This document shows, one piece after another, positions 53,201 through 64,000 of a stretch of DNA of 64,000 nt. This DNA comes from Crotophaga sulcirostris. Lineage: Eukaryota; Chordata; Aves; Cuculiformes; Crotophagidae. The notes under the pieces are model-generated. The model was given only the letters and a program-made list of their open reading frames with translations, had not been told where the DNA came from and ran no database searches. The stretch is from assembly GCA_013397455.1 (NCBI GenBank), contig VYZB01000347.1, forward strand, positions 1 to 64,000. Direction: 5' to 3'. Every line of letters begins with the position of its first letter. The stretch's first letter is position 1. The translations under genes were made by a program, and so were the position numbers.

Positions 53201-54990
53201 CTCACTAATCACTATATTGGTTTAAAAAAGTAAAAAAGCAAAAGGGTAGTACAAAGAAATATCTTTCTACAGAGAAGAGAAATCATGTGATGTGTTCTAG
53301 TGCTTCTGGACCTTTCAGCATTAAAAAAGCCTGGTTGTGGTCACTTGTGTAAAAGTCTCATTTCCCTGTGGCATAGGTCTAGCTCTTGAAACACATCCAA
53401 ATATCTTGTTTCTGCCATGAAACATTTTTTCTTACAGGCAGGCTTCAAGGCAACTCTGAAACTGCCATGGAATTCCAGCTTATTCAACTACTAGACAGCA
53501 AGTCAAAACAAAGCTCTGGAGTTTTACTTATTTGCTAGTGTTGGGATTTTCTTGTAATACCTCTGCAAGTGATTTTGCATTCATTTTCTATTGTAGTCTC
53601 TGTGTTGTAAATATCAAGAATAAAATTAATCACTTTATGCTATCAGCACAAAATTCACCACAGAAATTTTCTCTTATGATTAGGATGGGTGGGTTTTATT
53701 ATTGGAGATAATAAAAGAGCCTTTTAAGAGATTTTTCAGAACCTGCAGTGCGATCCTTGTGGATTGCCTGTCTAAACTGCAATAAGTATAACTGATAAAT
53801 TCTTACCCCTTTCAATTTTTCTGGTAGCTCAAATGAAGAATTTAGTATTTTCTGCCTAAATCAAAAAGTAATCTTGCTGTAACAGTTTGATAATATTTTT
53901 GAGCCTTGCAGGTGTCTTTCTAGTCATGCATTACTTATATTTAGAGTTGGTTTAAGCTTGTTGATTAGGAAATGAAGACTTGAGCTTGCAAAAGACATGA
54001 CTATTTCTGAAAACCTGGACTGGGTTTAGGGCTTTTTGGCATTTATTTTAATTATGCCTGGATCCATTCTCTGAAATTCACAGTCCACTGTTACGGTATA
54101 TCAAGTGAATGAGCCCTAATTACTCATTAGTTCTGTGAGTTTGGAGAAAACCCTGAAGTGCACATAAGTCTGTGTGTCCTTAGCAGAGTGATTGAAACAA
54201 AAGAATTTCCCACCAAATAAATATCATTCTAGTATTCACAACAGAGCAGTTTTTAGAAGAAATGAGTGTTTTTAAAAGGAACTTTCGGGGGAAAAAAAAA
54301 GTTGAAAATACATGTCACGTATCTGTGACCAAGTGTTACAGAAAACAAAATGTGCCATCAAAGAATTTTGTGAACTGAGCACCTGGGTTTGGAGTTCAAA
54401 ACAAATTTAACCATTTTTATTGTGGTTTTGTTAAAGTTGGATATATAAATTTGAATGAATATATGAAAAAATATATATTATATATGAACAAAATATATGT
54501 TATGTATGAAAATATATGTATAAATATGAAATGAATATATGAAATTGCAGATGGATGAGGATGAAGGCACATGACAGTCTTCGTATCACCCCCTGAAGGG
54601 TTGCCTTGGATTTTGTAGACACAAGGTAGTAAAAGTCGTAAGGACTACTTAAAATATTTTAAATTAATTAGAGATTGCTTGTATGACACTGCTGTGGGAC
54701 TCCCTGAGTGCATCCCAGGAAGGATGGTAGCAGCAGCTGAGTACAGAACTCGCTCTGCTCTCTTGGTTGTCACATTCAGAAAACAGCTGACAGATTTACC
54801 TTCTTTGTGCTTCAGGTTTTCATGTAAAGCTAAACATTGTTATTTCTTTCTAAGCAGGTGTGAGAGTAAAGAGCTTGATGTTGAAATAAGGAACTTGATA
54901 GAGAAGAATACCACTTCCCAGTTGTACGAGGACCCTGAACCTCTTGCCCAAGAGAGTCCCAACACTCAGACGACTTCATGTTCCCTTAAG
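44191..54990 (+). CDS. TNIP3: TNFAIP3-interacting protein 3 (ABIN-3)-like gene, 5' part
   Basis: Two exons, 44,191-44,282 and 54,858-54,990, are open in one frame only and join in phase (0 in, 2 at the junction, 0 out), giving 75 codons. The peptide is charged and coiled-coil-like. It carries CEQLKRKN, close to CEQLRKEN of TNIP1 just upstream of that protein's ABIN domain, followed after similar spacing by an ER-rich turn and [13 protein letters not shown], comparable to the TNIP1 ENLELKKLL stretch. In human, TNIP3 lies directly 3' of QRFPR in the same orientation, as here. TNIP proteins are cytoplasmic adaptors that bind A20 and ubiquitin chains and restrain NF-kB. The upstream exons, the ABIN homology regions and the C-terminus are not located, and the latter two presumably lie beyond position 64,000. 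Identity rests on a short similarity plus synteny. Confidence 0.6.
44504..44690 (-). mobile_element. CR1 LINE, old 3' fragment, antisense
   Basis: AATCACAGAGAATAGTGTAG, GTTGGAAGCGATCTCTGGAG and GTCATCTGGACTGACC are followed by CTCAAAGCAGGGCTAG and a degraded TCTCTAAGTATGGAGATTTC block. This matches the reverse of a CR1 3' end with many substitutions, so it is an older copy. Confidence 0.8.
46350..46770 (+). mobile_element. CR1 LINE 3' fragment
   Basis: About 420 bp with GAGGACAGGCTGAGAGAGTT, TTTTTAAGCTGAAAGAGGAG, GGGCACTGGCACAGGTTGCC, GATCCAGTGGGAGGTGTCCC and a 3' tail of GTGATTCTATGATT. It is well preserved. Minus- and plus-strand open frames of 60-115 codons here belong to the element. Confidence 0.95.
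48958..49242 (+). mobile_element. CR1 LINE 3' fragment
   Basis: GATAGGATGAGAGAAAATGG, GGTGGAGCTCTGGTACAGGC, TTCCCTGGAGGTGTTCAAAA and GATGTGGTTTAGCAGGCACG are followed by GGTTGGACTTGATGGTCTTA and GATTCTGTGATTCTA. Same subfamily as the copy at 43,643. Confidence 0.93.
50956..51035 (+). other. Orphan exon-like segment (possible poison exon)
   Basis: A very strong acceptor (TTCCTTTTCTTTTTCCCAG) is followed 80 bp later by a donor, GAG|GTGAAC. If included between the two TNIP3-like exons, it would enter in phase 2 and reach TAA after 12 codons. It may be a cryptic or regulatory exon, or a chance pair of sites. Confidence 0.12.
51965..52656 (+). mobile_element. CR1 LINE 3' fragment interrupted by another CR1
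   Basis: The left part, to 52,352, carries ORF2-derived sequence (GAAGTCCTGCATTCAGTTCT, GGACATGGACTTGTTAGAAT, GATGATCCGAGGGATGGAG). The right part (52,481-52,656) resumes with GAGGTACTGGCACAGGTTGC and runs to ACCATTCTATGATTCTAT. In other copies the two parts are contiguous. Confidence 0.93.
52353..52480 (+). mobile_element. CR1 LINE inserted into an older CR1
   Basis: AGATTGGATGAGGGACTTAG, GGTTATAGGTTGGACTCGAT and AAAGGTCATTTCCAACCTTG end in tandem TGATACTG units. This is the same subfamily as the copy in the QRFPR intron (7,424-7,516). Confidence 0.9.
54438..54546. repeat. AT-rich low-complexity stretch with ATATATGAA-like units
   Basis: Imperfect repeats of ATATATGAA/AATATATG over about 110 bp, around 310 bp before the exon at 54,858. 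Confidence 0.8.
54858..54990 (+). CDS. TNIP3: TNIP3-like exon, coiled coil then acidic linker
   Basis: This 133-bp exon has acceptor TATTTCTTTCTAAGCAG and donor AAG|GTAAAT. Its first base completes an arginine codon from the previous exon. It encodes [17 protein letters not shown] followed by an acidic, Pro/Ser/Thr-rich linker ([18 protein letters not shown]) and ends in phase 0. A short linker before the ABIN-type coiled coil fits the TNIP family layout. Confidence 0.7.
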
Positions 54991-55283
54991 GTAAATGCAC
55001 TCTGCTTTTGCAATATTTATCTGCCAGGAAGGAACATTCAAGGGATATTCCCTGGGTGACTTGATTATGCATGAAACTTTTTGATTTCTGAAATGATGCA
55101 ATAAACTTGCTACTCATTCTTTTTTTTTGATACAGCTGTTTTCTGTTATGAGGAAGAGTGAGTGAGACGATATGTTTTATAGTGCTTTAGAAAGTCAGCT
55201 AAACCCACTAATATCCCAAGTGCCACCTTCTGTAGCCAGCTGTGCTGTGTGGATGACACAGGTCCACAAAACTGACATTTCTT

Positions 55284-55560
55284 TGATAGAATGATAGAAT
55301 AGAATGATAGAAAGCTTCGTGTTGGAAGGGACCTTTACAGGTCAGGTAGTCCAACCCCCCTGCAGTGAACAGGGCGAACTTCCACTGGCTCAGGTTGCTC
55401 AGAGCCCTATCCAACTTGACCTTGAACATCTCCAGGGATGGGGCATCCACTACTGGGCAACCAGCGCCAGTGTCTCACCATCCTTGTTGTAGAAAGTTTC
55501 TTCCTTATAACCAGTCTAAATCTACCCTCCCTTAGTTTAAAACCATTACTCCTTGATTTC
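55284..55560 (-). mobile_element. CR1 LINE 3' fragment, antisense
   Basis: A tail of tandem GATAGAAT units, then TGTTGGAAGGGACCTTTACA, TAGTCCAACCCCCCTGCAGT, CTTGAACATCTCCAGGGATG and GTTTCTTCCTTATAACCAGT, is the reverse of a CR1 3' end. The subfamily differs from the other copies here. Confidence 0.92.
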
Positions 55561-58500
55561 TTTAGATTGTTACATTTTGTAGTTCTGATTTAACAGAGGA
55601 TATGCAGAGGTGGGAGACAAAGATCTCTGGGAGCATCAGAAAGTCTTTTAGGAAGAAAGAAGAAGAAAAATGATGATTCAAACCCATACTTCTTTGGTGT
55701 TAAAACAGAAAACTGTAAGCCACCTGCTAAGAAGGTTGTCTTATGCTTGCAGCGAAGCAGTGGTTAACATGCGTGACAGAACTTGTTGTAGGTTTCCCTC
55801 TCAGTTTCCCTCCTCTCCCCTGAAATATCAAGCTGCCCTTTGTTGTGCAGTGAGAAAACAAAAGGAAATTCCTGTTTTCTGCACACTGGGAAAGGGATGA
55901 GTGAGAGCAGAGACATAGTTAAGCTATGAATAACCATCCACCTGCAAGGGATGACACACTTACCTGCCTGTGTGACTCCAGTATGGGACTGGGCGGGAAG
56001 GAAACCTCTGAAAACTGCGCCCAAGGCGTGATGCAGGAAATAGCTGAAGAGGGAAAGGAGAGATGACTCTCTTCTCTGAAATCCGAAATTACACAGAGCT
56101 CCTTCCACATGCAAACCGCCATCTCCAAAATGACTCATGACCTCAGCAGGAAGCTAAACTGAGCCTAAGGAGATGCCCCAAGGTCAGACAAATGGGATTA
56201 GAAACTGTGAAAGGGAAGCCACAGGGAGGAACAGGGATTACCAGCCCCAGGGGAGGAATAAGCAAGGTGAAACAGAAGTCGATGCAAAAGCAAGTGGCAC
56301 TGAGCTATGAAATTACAGGGAACAGCAAGCCACAAATGGTCTGTGGAACACCTGGTCCCTATGTTAGGCTCCCTCCAAGTGATGAAATGTAGGAAAGTAT
56401 TTGGGGCTTATGAGGAGGAAAAAGAAAGGATGTCCTCGCCTCAACTGTTTCCTTGGAATGCTTCAGCACTTCACACAGAATATTGTAGCAGTATTGTATC
56501 TGTAGTGTTTTAATGCTTTTTGCATTTATAGCACTCATTTGCCCATGAAAAGGAGATGTGTGTGTGGTTTTCATAGGTTAAAGGAGGAAGTTTTATGATA
56601 TTTCCACAGTGGAAATAGACTGGCTATTTTTTATTTATACTTTTAAGTCAAACAGCTTTTCACTTGGCTAGTGTTTGACTCGAACTTCAAGTGAGTGACA
56701 GCTTGACAGCTGTGATGATACTGAAGATAAGCTCCAACAACCTCACTGTAAGATGCTAGGAGTACATGAAGGAGTACATGAAGGGAAAAAATCTATATTT
56801 AGAAATTAGGAAAAAGTTAACAATTAAATAAAAGTGTACCCTTCCCTATAGTGCTGGTCATCTGTCAGGAAGCTGTTTGGTAGAGCTAGCAACTCATTTT
56901 TATTCTGTAACTTTTTTTCTGGAGTGAAGAGTATAAATTACCTGCTGCAAAATGGTGTTGCCTTCTGAGCTTAAATCACTTCAGAGACTGTTATCTGGAA
57001 ATGACTCTAAACAAATTCCCTTCTTTAACCAGCCTTTTTTTCCCCATTAAAATGTGTAATATTATTGTGTTTTTACATTTGAGAGAAAGAAAATGTAGGT
57101 CTGCAGACTAAACTAATTCTCAGTACATCCTTCAGCCTATGATTTCTTTACCTCTAGAACTTCAAATGCAGCTTGTCATGATACTCCCCACTCCAGGAGA
57201 GCAAAAAGAGGGAGGAGATTACAGAGAAACATCCTTACAGCCAGGTCACAGCAATTAGAGCCTGTTAGTGTACGTGGGTCCCTGGCACCCACATGTGGTT
57301 CATTGGTCTCATATAAGTGACTTGAGTGCCTATGTCCCCATATCTATTTTGTCTAGGTGAGCAAGCTGTCTCGGGTTTTTTTAAGTGCTAAGCTGAAATG
57401 AGAGGCGAGACATTAGTGTGGCATCATTATTTTACACTGATTTAAGCTCTTCTCATTTTAATGAAATGTGTTTACTTTTGCAAAAACCATTGACCAAAGA
57501 AGGGAATTATAAAACGAACTCTTTAACTGATTTGAACAATTGATAATTTCTAATTCACATCTTCTTATCTATTCCGCTTGTGTTCTGTACCATCACTTAT
57601 TGCTGTGATGTGCAACACGAGTGTATGTGAATCAAAAGGATTGCAAGTGGCCAGTCCTGCAGAGGCCAAAGTCTGTGAAAATGACAGTCCTCAAAACATG
57701 CCTCAGGAAGGAAAGGGTTCTTTGTTCTGTCTTATATAGAGAGGGAAACTGAAGGCCAGAAGGATCAAGCAATTTGCTATTTTAATATAAGGAATCAAAG
57801 AAACGTATTTCTTATCACAGATGAACAGCATCCTTTTTCAAATTTAAGTATAAAGCTGATTAAATTCAACTGGAATAAGCATCAAAATACAAATATTACT
57901 AAAAGGTACTCATGCAGAGCGTTTTCAGTATGTTTAGGGCTTCACCCAGATTTTCCACACAGGCAGGATGTTTTCTGGGCTAGCTGAGGGCGAAAACAGT
58001 ATCAAATAGTAAGGGTTGAATACCAACTAAAACAATTAGCACTTTGTCAACATAAAGTAAAGTTGACAGCTAATATATTTTATGGGGTCAATTGGTAAAA
58101 AAACCTCCAATAAACTTTCAAGCACCTGAGCTGTTTTGGTTGCCAAGTGAGAAAGAAAAGACTTTTATTTAAGGGCTATATGTACTTGCAACAGCTACGT
58201 TGTAAAACTCAAAATAGCCCATTTGCTACAGTAACAAATTTTCATCCAATTATTGTTCCATAAAATTGAGATTTTCATTGTCAGGCCTGAGTTTACAAAG
58301 GCCTAGGGTCTTCAGTAGCCATGCCCTTATGGTTAGCACGCATTTACATCTGCACATATTTTGCTGTCAGAGCGAGTCCCTAACTGAACAGCAGAAAAGG
58401 TTGAGGTTGACATACTTACTTAAGCGGAAATCCCTTTCTAGCATGCTTCTCTGGGTGAAGCACATGGACCAAGTTTAGACAGGAAGAAGCAGATTCTTCT

Positions 58501-58752
58501 GATTTAAGAGCTGATCTTATTTTTCGACTAAAATCTCTTGGTTTTTTACCATTTCACCATGTGCACCAGAATGGGAAAAGAGGTTGCAATGGATATTGTA
58601 GCGAGTGCTTCTGCCCTAACAACAGCTTCAGGATTAAAGCTTGACCAAAACATAAGCAAACAGAAGGCTCCTGAGAAACCACTGAATTTTAACACCAGTA
58701 ATCTCAGAGTAAATCAACTTCTACAATTCTGCAGCTGAACAGTACAATAAAT

Positions 58753-58788
58753 TAAAAAAAAAAACAAACAAAAAGACAAACAAAAAAA
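58753..58788. repeat. A-rich (CAAA)n-like repeat
   Basis: An A run followed by interrupted ACAAA units. No adjacent retroelement body is recognised. Confidence 0.75.
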
Positions 58789-60657
58789 CCCTAACAAACC
58801 ACCCAGCAGATACCTGATAGACTGGGAAGAAAAAAAAGAAACAACATGATTTTACTGTCATCATCAGGGAAAGGTCCACTTTTACTTGAATGAAGCATTG
58901 TAATGGTTCTTGGTTTCACTGCAGTTACTGAACAGACAGAATTTTCAGAAGAGATGAGTGACTTTCATCATCTTAATTTGTGAGTGCATGTTTTATAATA
59001 CTGTAACAGAAGCCTTTCCCAGAATAAACATCCAGCACTCTGAAAATGAGAACTTTATTCTACCGTGGTGCTGAAGCTTGTGAGAGGATTCAGTGTTTGC
59101 CTCAGCTCCAAGGCTTTGACTTTTCTCCCATCGCAAGCTTCCAACAGAAGAATAGTTAGAATACAAAGTTTAGTTACAATACAAACTAAAGTAATTCTCG
59201 TTTTTAAACAGAGAAAAAATAAACCCCAACCTCAAAGCTGCTACTAATAGAAACTACAGAATATCGTATAAATAGAATAGAAATGAATAAAAAGCTTCTA
59301 AGCAGAGAGGGTTGTGTGCTGCCCCTTCTGAGTTAACTCAGTGAGTCTGAGGGACAGCGAATCCTACCCAGTCCCATTTGCTTCCAGGGAAGCTGACTAC
59401 CTTATTCCTGCTTCTCACAGTAGTCTCTACAGGAACTCCTGACTCCCAGCTCCCTGCCAGGCATTCCTGGCTGCCACGCTCCAAAGCATCTGAAACTTTC
59501 TTCCCCAAGTGTGCTCAAACAGATTGCCATAAAAAGAGGATCTTTCCACCTTCACTCCAGTCTTCAAAGTAATATAAGATAGCTGTGTACAAAAATGAAA
59601 GTTAAACAGGCACCATCTGTCATAATGATAAACAGCTGCCTGATTAATTTTGAGAAATACATGGCCAGTTCTCTTCTGTCACCTTTGCCTGTAGCATGAA
59701 CGAAAATCATAAATGCCAAGGATAATGCTTCATAGGCTACATATGTAAGTATGAATGGTGAGGGAAAAAAGAAGAGAGAAGAGTAGGAGAAAATTCGGTA
59801 AAGATCTTAGTAAGAATTCATGCTGATTAAGAGAATTTAATCTGATTAAGGGAATTTAATTGTTTTAAGTTATGATTCAAAGGCATTCGAGGAGCTTTCA
59901 GGCTATTAGGCAAACTTGCAGGTGCAGATTTGCTCACTATAGTATTTTCTTAACACATTTAATCATGTTTTGATCAGTAACTGTAATAAAGATAGAGCAG
60001 TGGAAGTCAGGGAACAGAACTCCTGTGGCCATTAAGGAAGCACTTTTATAACACATATAGAAAAGGAATTATCAACCACTCTTCTAGGAGGAGCCAGATA
60101 TAACCTGCCCTCCAAAGACAGAAAGTGATCTTTCTTCATTTTCTTAAGCTACCAAACTTCACTTGCTTGTCTGGAGAGCAGCCTCTGTTCTATTTCTCTC
60201 CTTTATATTCCATGTTTACTCCAACTATGCTCAAACATAAAGAAAAGTTTATTTGTATTCAGTGGTGGTTGATGCTACAGTGGCATGTCACAGCCCAGCA
60301 TCAGGAGTAATGGCATTTTCTTTTCTTTTTTTGGAATGGATAGAAGGATTGTGTGAAGGAAGTGACTTTCTGGAGAGAGAGTGGAAGGAGAAGTGAGTGA
60401 TGAGAAAAGGATGAAAAGAAAATACAAGTTACTTAGGCTTTTGGTCTAAAATGTGTGATGGACCCCAGCTAGATAAAGACCTGCATGTCTGTGTATCTCA
60501 GAGAGGCTGTAAAAAGTAACACAATTCTGTCTGCTGCAGACTATGATGGGGTTTTACACGTGCTAATGGAGAAATCAGAGGCAGTTATAGTGAAAGAAGT
60601 TGCCAGGCCTGTATTTCTCCACTCAGGGGCTATTCCCTGAAGTCTGTTTTCTCGTGA

Positions 60658-60674
60658 TTTTTTTTTTTTTTTTG
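60658..60674. repeat. Poly(T) tract, 17 bp
   Basis: An uninterrupted T run with no recognised retroelement beside it. Confidence 0.85.
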
Positions 60675-63611
60675 TAATCAGTAAATGCCATGACACAGAC
60701 TGACTTCTTCATTTAAAGAGGAAGAGATTAAATAATCAGGGAAATTAAGGTTCATGCAAGCATTAGACTGGGATTTATAAAACTTACAGACCAGTTTGTC
60801 ATTGATGTTACATCACAGCAAATCTTCATTTTGCATGTCAGCAGCTAAAGTAACTATGATTTCACCACAATAAAATCTGATTTTTAGTTGTCTGTGACAA
60901 GAGAGTGGCTAGATTTTCCCCTTGAGCCCTTTCCTGCCGTATTAGAGATGATGCTAAATTGCACAGCAGTGTCCATCACGTAGTCAGGTCTGCTTTACTG
61001 TGAGTTGCTTTTGCAGTCCATGGCTACACGACTGGCTTGGGCAGTTTTGTTAGCACTTGTGCCTGACCTGTCAGCACAGTGCACAGCTGAGATCATTCCC
61101 ACCGTGCAGAACAGGCACGCTTGGTTTCTCCTTGGGTATCTTCTCTGCTTTTCTGTAGACATCTACCAAACAGTACAACACCTAGCAAACATACGCTGCC
61201 TTTGGACAACACTGCTGAGTCTGGGTGTTCCTCCAAAATCAGCTTTCCTGGTGGTGACCTGTTCACACTTCGCAGACACCCTCTTCCACTGTTATTTTTT
61301 GCTTCCTGTGAAGCTTCCCGAGTTTCCTGTGACTGTGCAGCACTTGGAGAAAATTTCGTTCAAAATCTTTAACTGGTCTGGTTATGTTTTGCAGGCTGGG
61401 AAATTTTAACAGCTTTTTGAAAGTTTGCTTGGATCTGTAAAACAGTTTTTTAGGTTTATGACTGCATTTACAGTCTAGTCTTCAACTAGAATTCTCCAAA
61501 CAATTTAGAACTGTGTATTTAAGACAATAGCTTTAAATCAAGTCTAAATACCTTTTAAATATTTTTCTTTTAACTTCTGAAGTCTGATAGTTGTCAAAAT
61601 GAGTCCTTCTTTCAAGGATTTTTATGCATCTTAGATTTCTGAAGTGCTATTGTGCACCTAAATTGTTCTTCATTGTGTAGCAGCAGGCTGATAAACAAAT
61701 GTGGTGTCTTTATCTTTACAACACCAAAGAAAATGAATGATGACTTTCTTTTCAGTGTTGTTAATTGTTTTAACACAAACAGACAACAATTTTGCTTCAA
61801 CCTCTCCCATTTTTTTCCTGGTTGAATATCACCACCTCTGAAGAGCTTGAGCTTTTATTCCCTATCTCATTGATATTTTCTCTATTCATATACATTTCAG
61901 TTATACTCTTCTCTTTCCAATACCCTGGACGGGTTTTGTGTTGCAATCAGTGAAGTGCTTTTGGGGAAGAGAACAAAGTACCTGTCTCCCACAGAGCTGA
62001 ACAGCACATTGTCACCCTTGAAATGTATTTCTATCAAGTCTCTTGAAAGGCATCTGACTTTAGGCACTGTGCAAAGAGGAATCAACATTATCCATATGAA
62101 TGCTAAGCTTGCCTAGCTAGAAACGCAAGAAAATCCAAGAAAACTTGGCATTATTTTTAATATGTATACATAGGGTGGAAAGCCAGTAACAAAGCTAAGA
62201 GGTCTCATGCAGACATGCCTAGCTCAGAACTCACTGTTTGTTAGGAGAGAGAAATATGTCTGTCAAACGAGATGGTAACGTTAGGTGATAGATCTGCCCC
62301 ATAAATGAGATCAGCGTAAATTGTGCCAAACTGCATGCAAACAACAGCTATTTCAGCAAACAGCAAAGCTTGACTCAAAACTCTTATGCATAGCCCTAGT
62401 GTGGGAAGGGACAATGTCTGTGGGTGCTGCAAGCTCACAGAGAATGAAAATGGACAAATGTGCAGGTCATTTTGGCATGGGAAGGGGGAGATGTGGAGCT
62501 GCTGTTGCTGTTCTAACCTCTACTCTTCCAGGACCTTCACTTTGTTCCTCAGGTCTCCCTGCCTCTCTTTGAGCATCCAGGAGGGAAGAGCGGAAAGGAA
62601 CAGTGTTGCAGTTAATTAAAATCCCTATAAATGGCACCTTCAAATCCTCTGGTCCGAGAGAGAATCATTCACTTTCAGTAGTTGTTAATACGCTCATTAA
62701 GATATCAACAACAAAGGGCTTGGTGTCCTGATGTCCACCTAGACTTCCAGGAAACTGTTTTGAACTAAGTAATGGGAACAACTGTTGGCACTCCATGGTC
62801 ATAGCCTCATCCTCTCTTCAAAGTCATTAGAGTACTGCTGTCTTTCAAGTGGGAGCTATGCCTCATGAGCAGGGTGTGCCCTGAGTTTGCTCTCCTGTCC
62901 TTGCTGCAAGGACCATTCAGCACTTCACGTAGCACATTGCAGCGCGCTTTTGTGAGGATATTGGATACTGCGGCTGGTTGATCTTAGCAGACCAGACCAT
63001 AAAATGCAACTGTTCAGCCTAAGCTTTGGGAGAAAGCTTAGCTGTTGCTGGAACAGCAATGGGATTGCTGAGCAAGGGAGCTGAGGTAAGGGAAGGTGTC
63101 TGTGCTGGAGGATCATTACCCTCAAGAGCAGACTTGGAACATGGAATTTTTCTGTTTGCATTTTTATGAATCAAATGCTCAGTGTTGGTGCTTTATAGAC
63201 AGACACTATTTCCATGAGTTTATAGCACTGTAGCAGGATAGCACAAGTTGGCAGGACATTGTGAGGAGACTATAGATAATTCTTGTTCATATCATTTTTG
63301 TATGGCACAATACTCTCCTTTAGCAGCCGTCTCTGACTCTTTGTGTGCCATAACTTCAGTACAGTCAGAACTGTACTGAATGTACAAAATGATGCAGTGA
63401 CAGCCTGCTAATGGGTGCTGCAGTTATGGTAGTGACAGACAGACCGTGGGTGAAAGGGGACACCACCATTCTATGATCTGCCACTAACATCTGGATGACC
63501 TTTAGCATTCAGCTGCCCTGTTTTCCCTGTGCATATAATGGACTTATTGCCTACTTCTGCAAAGAGCTTTGAGTTTATTAGGTGTAAATCTTGATTTGGC
63601 AGAAACTTTTA

Positions 63612-63860
63612 AGAATAGGATGAGGGGAAATGGTTTTAAGCTGAAAGAGGGGAGATTTCAGTTAGACATTAGGAAGAAATGTTTTCCTGAGGGTGGTGAG
63701 GCACTGGCACAGGTTGCCCAGAGCAGTTATGGCCGCCCTATCACTGGAGATGTTCAAGGCCAGATTGAATGGGGCTTTGAGCACCCTGATCCAGGGGGGG
63801 TGGAACTTTGAGGGGCTTTGAGGTCCCTTCTGACCCAAACCATTCTGTGATTCTATGATA
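63612..63860 (+). mobile_element. CR1 LINE 3' fragment
   Basis: AATAGGATGAGGGGAAATGG, TTTTAAGCTGAAAGAGGGGA, GTGAGGCACTGGCACAGGTT and GAGATGTTCAAGGCCAGATT are followed by GACCCAAACCATTCTGTGAT and a TTCTATGATA end. It has a small deletion around 63,796. Confidence 0.94.
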
Positions 63861-64000
63861 TTAGAATACTTGGTCTCATTTTTAGAATGTGTGGTGCTTC
63901 CTCTTCCTTCTCTACTGTGGGGTTTTTATGATTTAACAGTTACTGTATCCCCTCAGGTAGCACAGTGTGTTTATTCATTTTAGGAGTTGGCCTTTTTGCA

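Larger units (their letters stand above)
44283..54857 (+). other. TNIP3: TNIP3-like intron
   Basis: About 10.6 kb between the two phase-matched exons. It contains CR1 fragments near 44.5, 46.4, 49.0 and 52.0 kb, an orphan splice-site pair at 50,956-51,035, and an AT-rich stretch at 54,438-54,546. No further in-phase exon was found. Confidence 0.55.
54991..64000 (+). other. TNIP3: TNIP3-like downstream intron, open at the window edge
   Basis: I searched this stretch for the next TNIP exon (conserved LEKQR-ELLEVN-QWD coding) and did not find it. It contains two CR1 fragments, an A-rich repeat, a T-run and a 130-codon open frame at 61,020 that I do not accept as a gene. The gene presumably continues past the window. 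Confidence 0.45.

Noticed and set aside
1..64000. CRISPR arrays, tRNA or rRNA genes, operon-like gene sets
   Set aside because: No regularly spaced repeats, no tRNA B-box in a foldable context and no rRNA sequence were seen. The window is ordinary vertebrate nuclear DNA.

Overview
The window is bird nuclear DNA. It is AT-rich and gene-poor, with spliced genes, vertebrate-type splice sites and many fragments of CR1, the LINE family that dominates avian genomes. Several CR1 copies keep the family's 3' end, with short tandem copies of a TTCTATGA-like unit. One LTR of a type I recognise from avian endogenous retroviruses is also present. The exact species cannot be told from the sequence.

Region 1 (1 to about 10,000, + strand) is the 3' part of QRFPR (GPR103), the receptor for the RFamide neuropeptide QRFP/26RFa. 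Five coding exons (3386-3544, 4179-4240, 5017-5252, 6721-6818, 8796-9199) join in phase. They encode TM3 through the C-terminal tail, about 319 residues, with the stop at 9197-9199. The N-terminus and TM1-TM2 must lie before position 1.

Region 2 (about 10,000 to 44,000) is mostly intergenic or intronic. It holds a solo LTR (10,525-11,107), an antisense CR1 endonuclease fragment (about 23,785-24,450), a longer antisense CR1 3' end (about 32,783-33,675), a nested CR1 pair near 41.8 kb, and three weakly supported candidate exons (12,875, 25,373 and 31,571).

Region 3 (44,191 to the window end, + strand) holds two exons, 44,191-44,282 and 54,858-54,990, that join in phase. The joined peptide has a TNIP-family coiled-coil look, with a CEQL-basic-x-N motif as in TNIP1. 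In mammals TNIP3 lies just 3' of QRFPR in the same orientation, so I read this as the 5' part of avian TNIP3 (ABIN-3), a TNFAIP3/A20-binding inhibitor of NF-kB. Its conserved ABIN/ubiquitin-binding region would lie beyond the window. Six more CR1 loci, one of them nested, sit around and inside this gene.

The two genes are neighbours by old synteny, not partners in one pathway. I found no operon-like, CRISPR, tRNA or rRNA features and no convincing new molecular system. The most interesting points are the apparent TNIP1-like N-terminal region in avian TNIP3 and its unresolved 5' exons.
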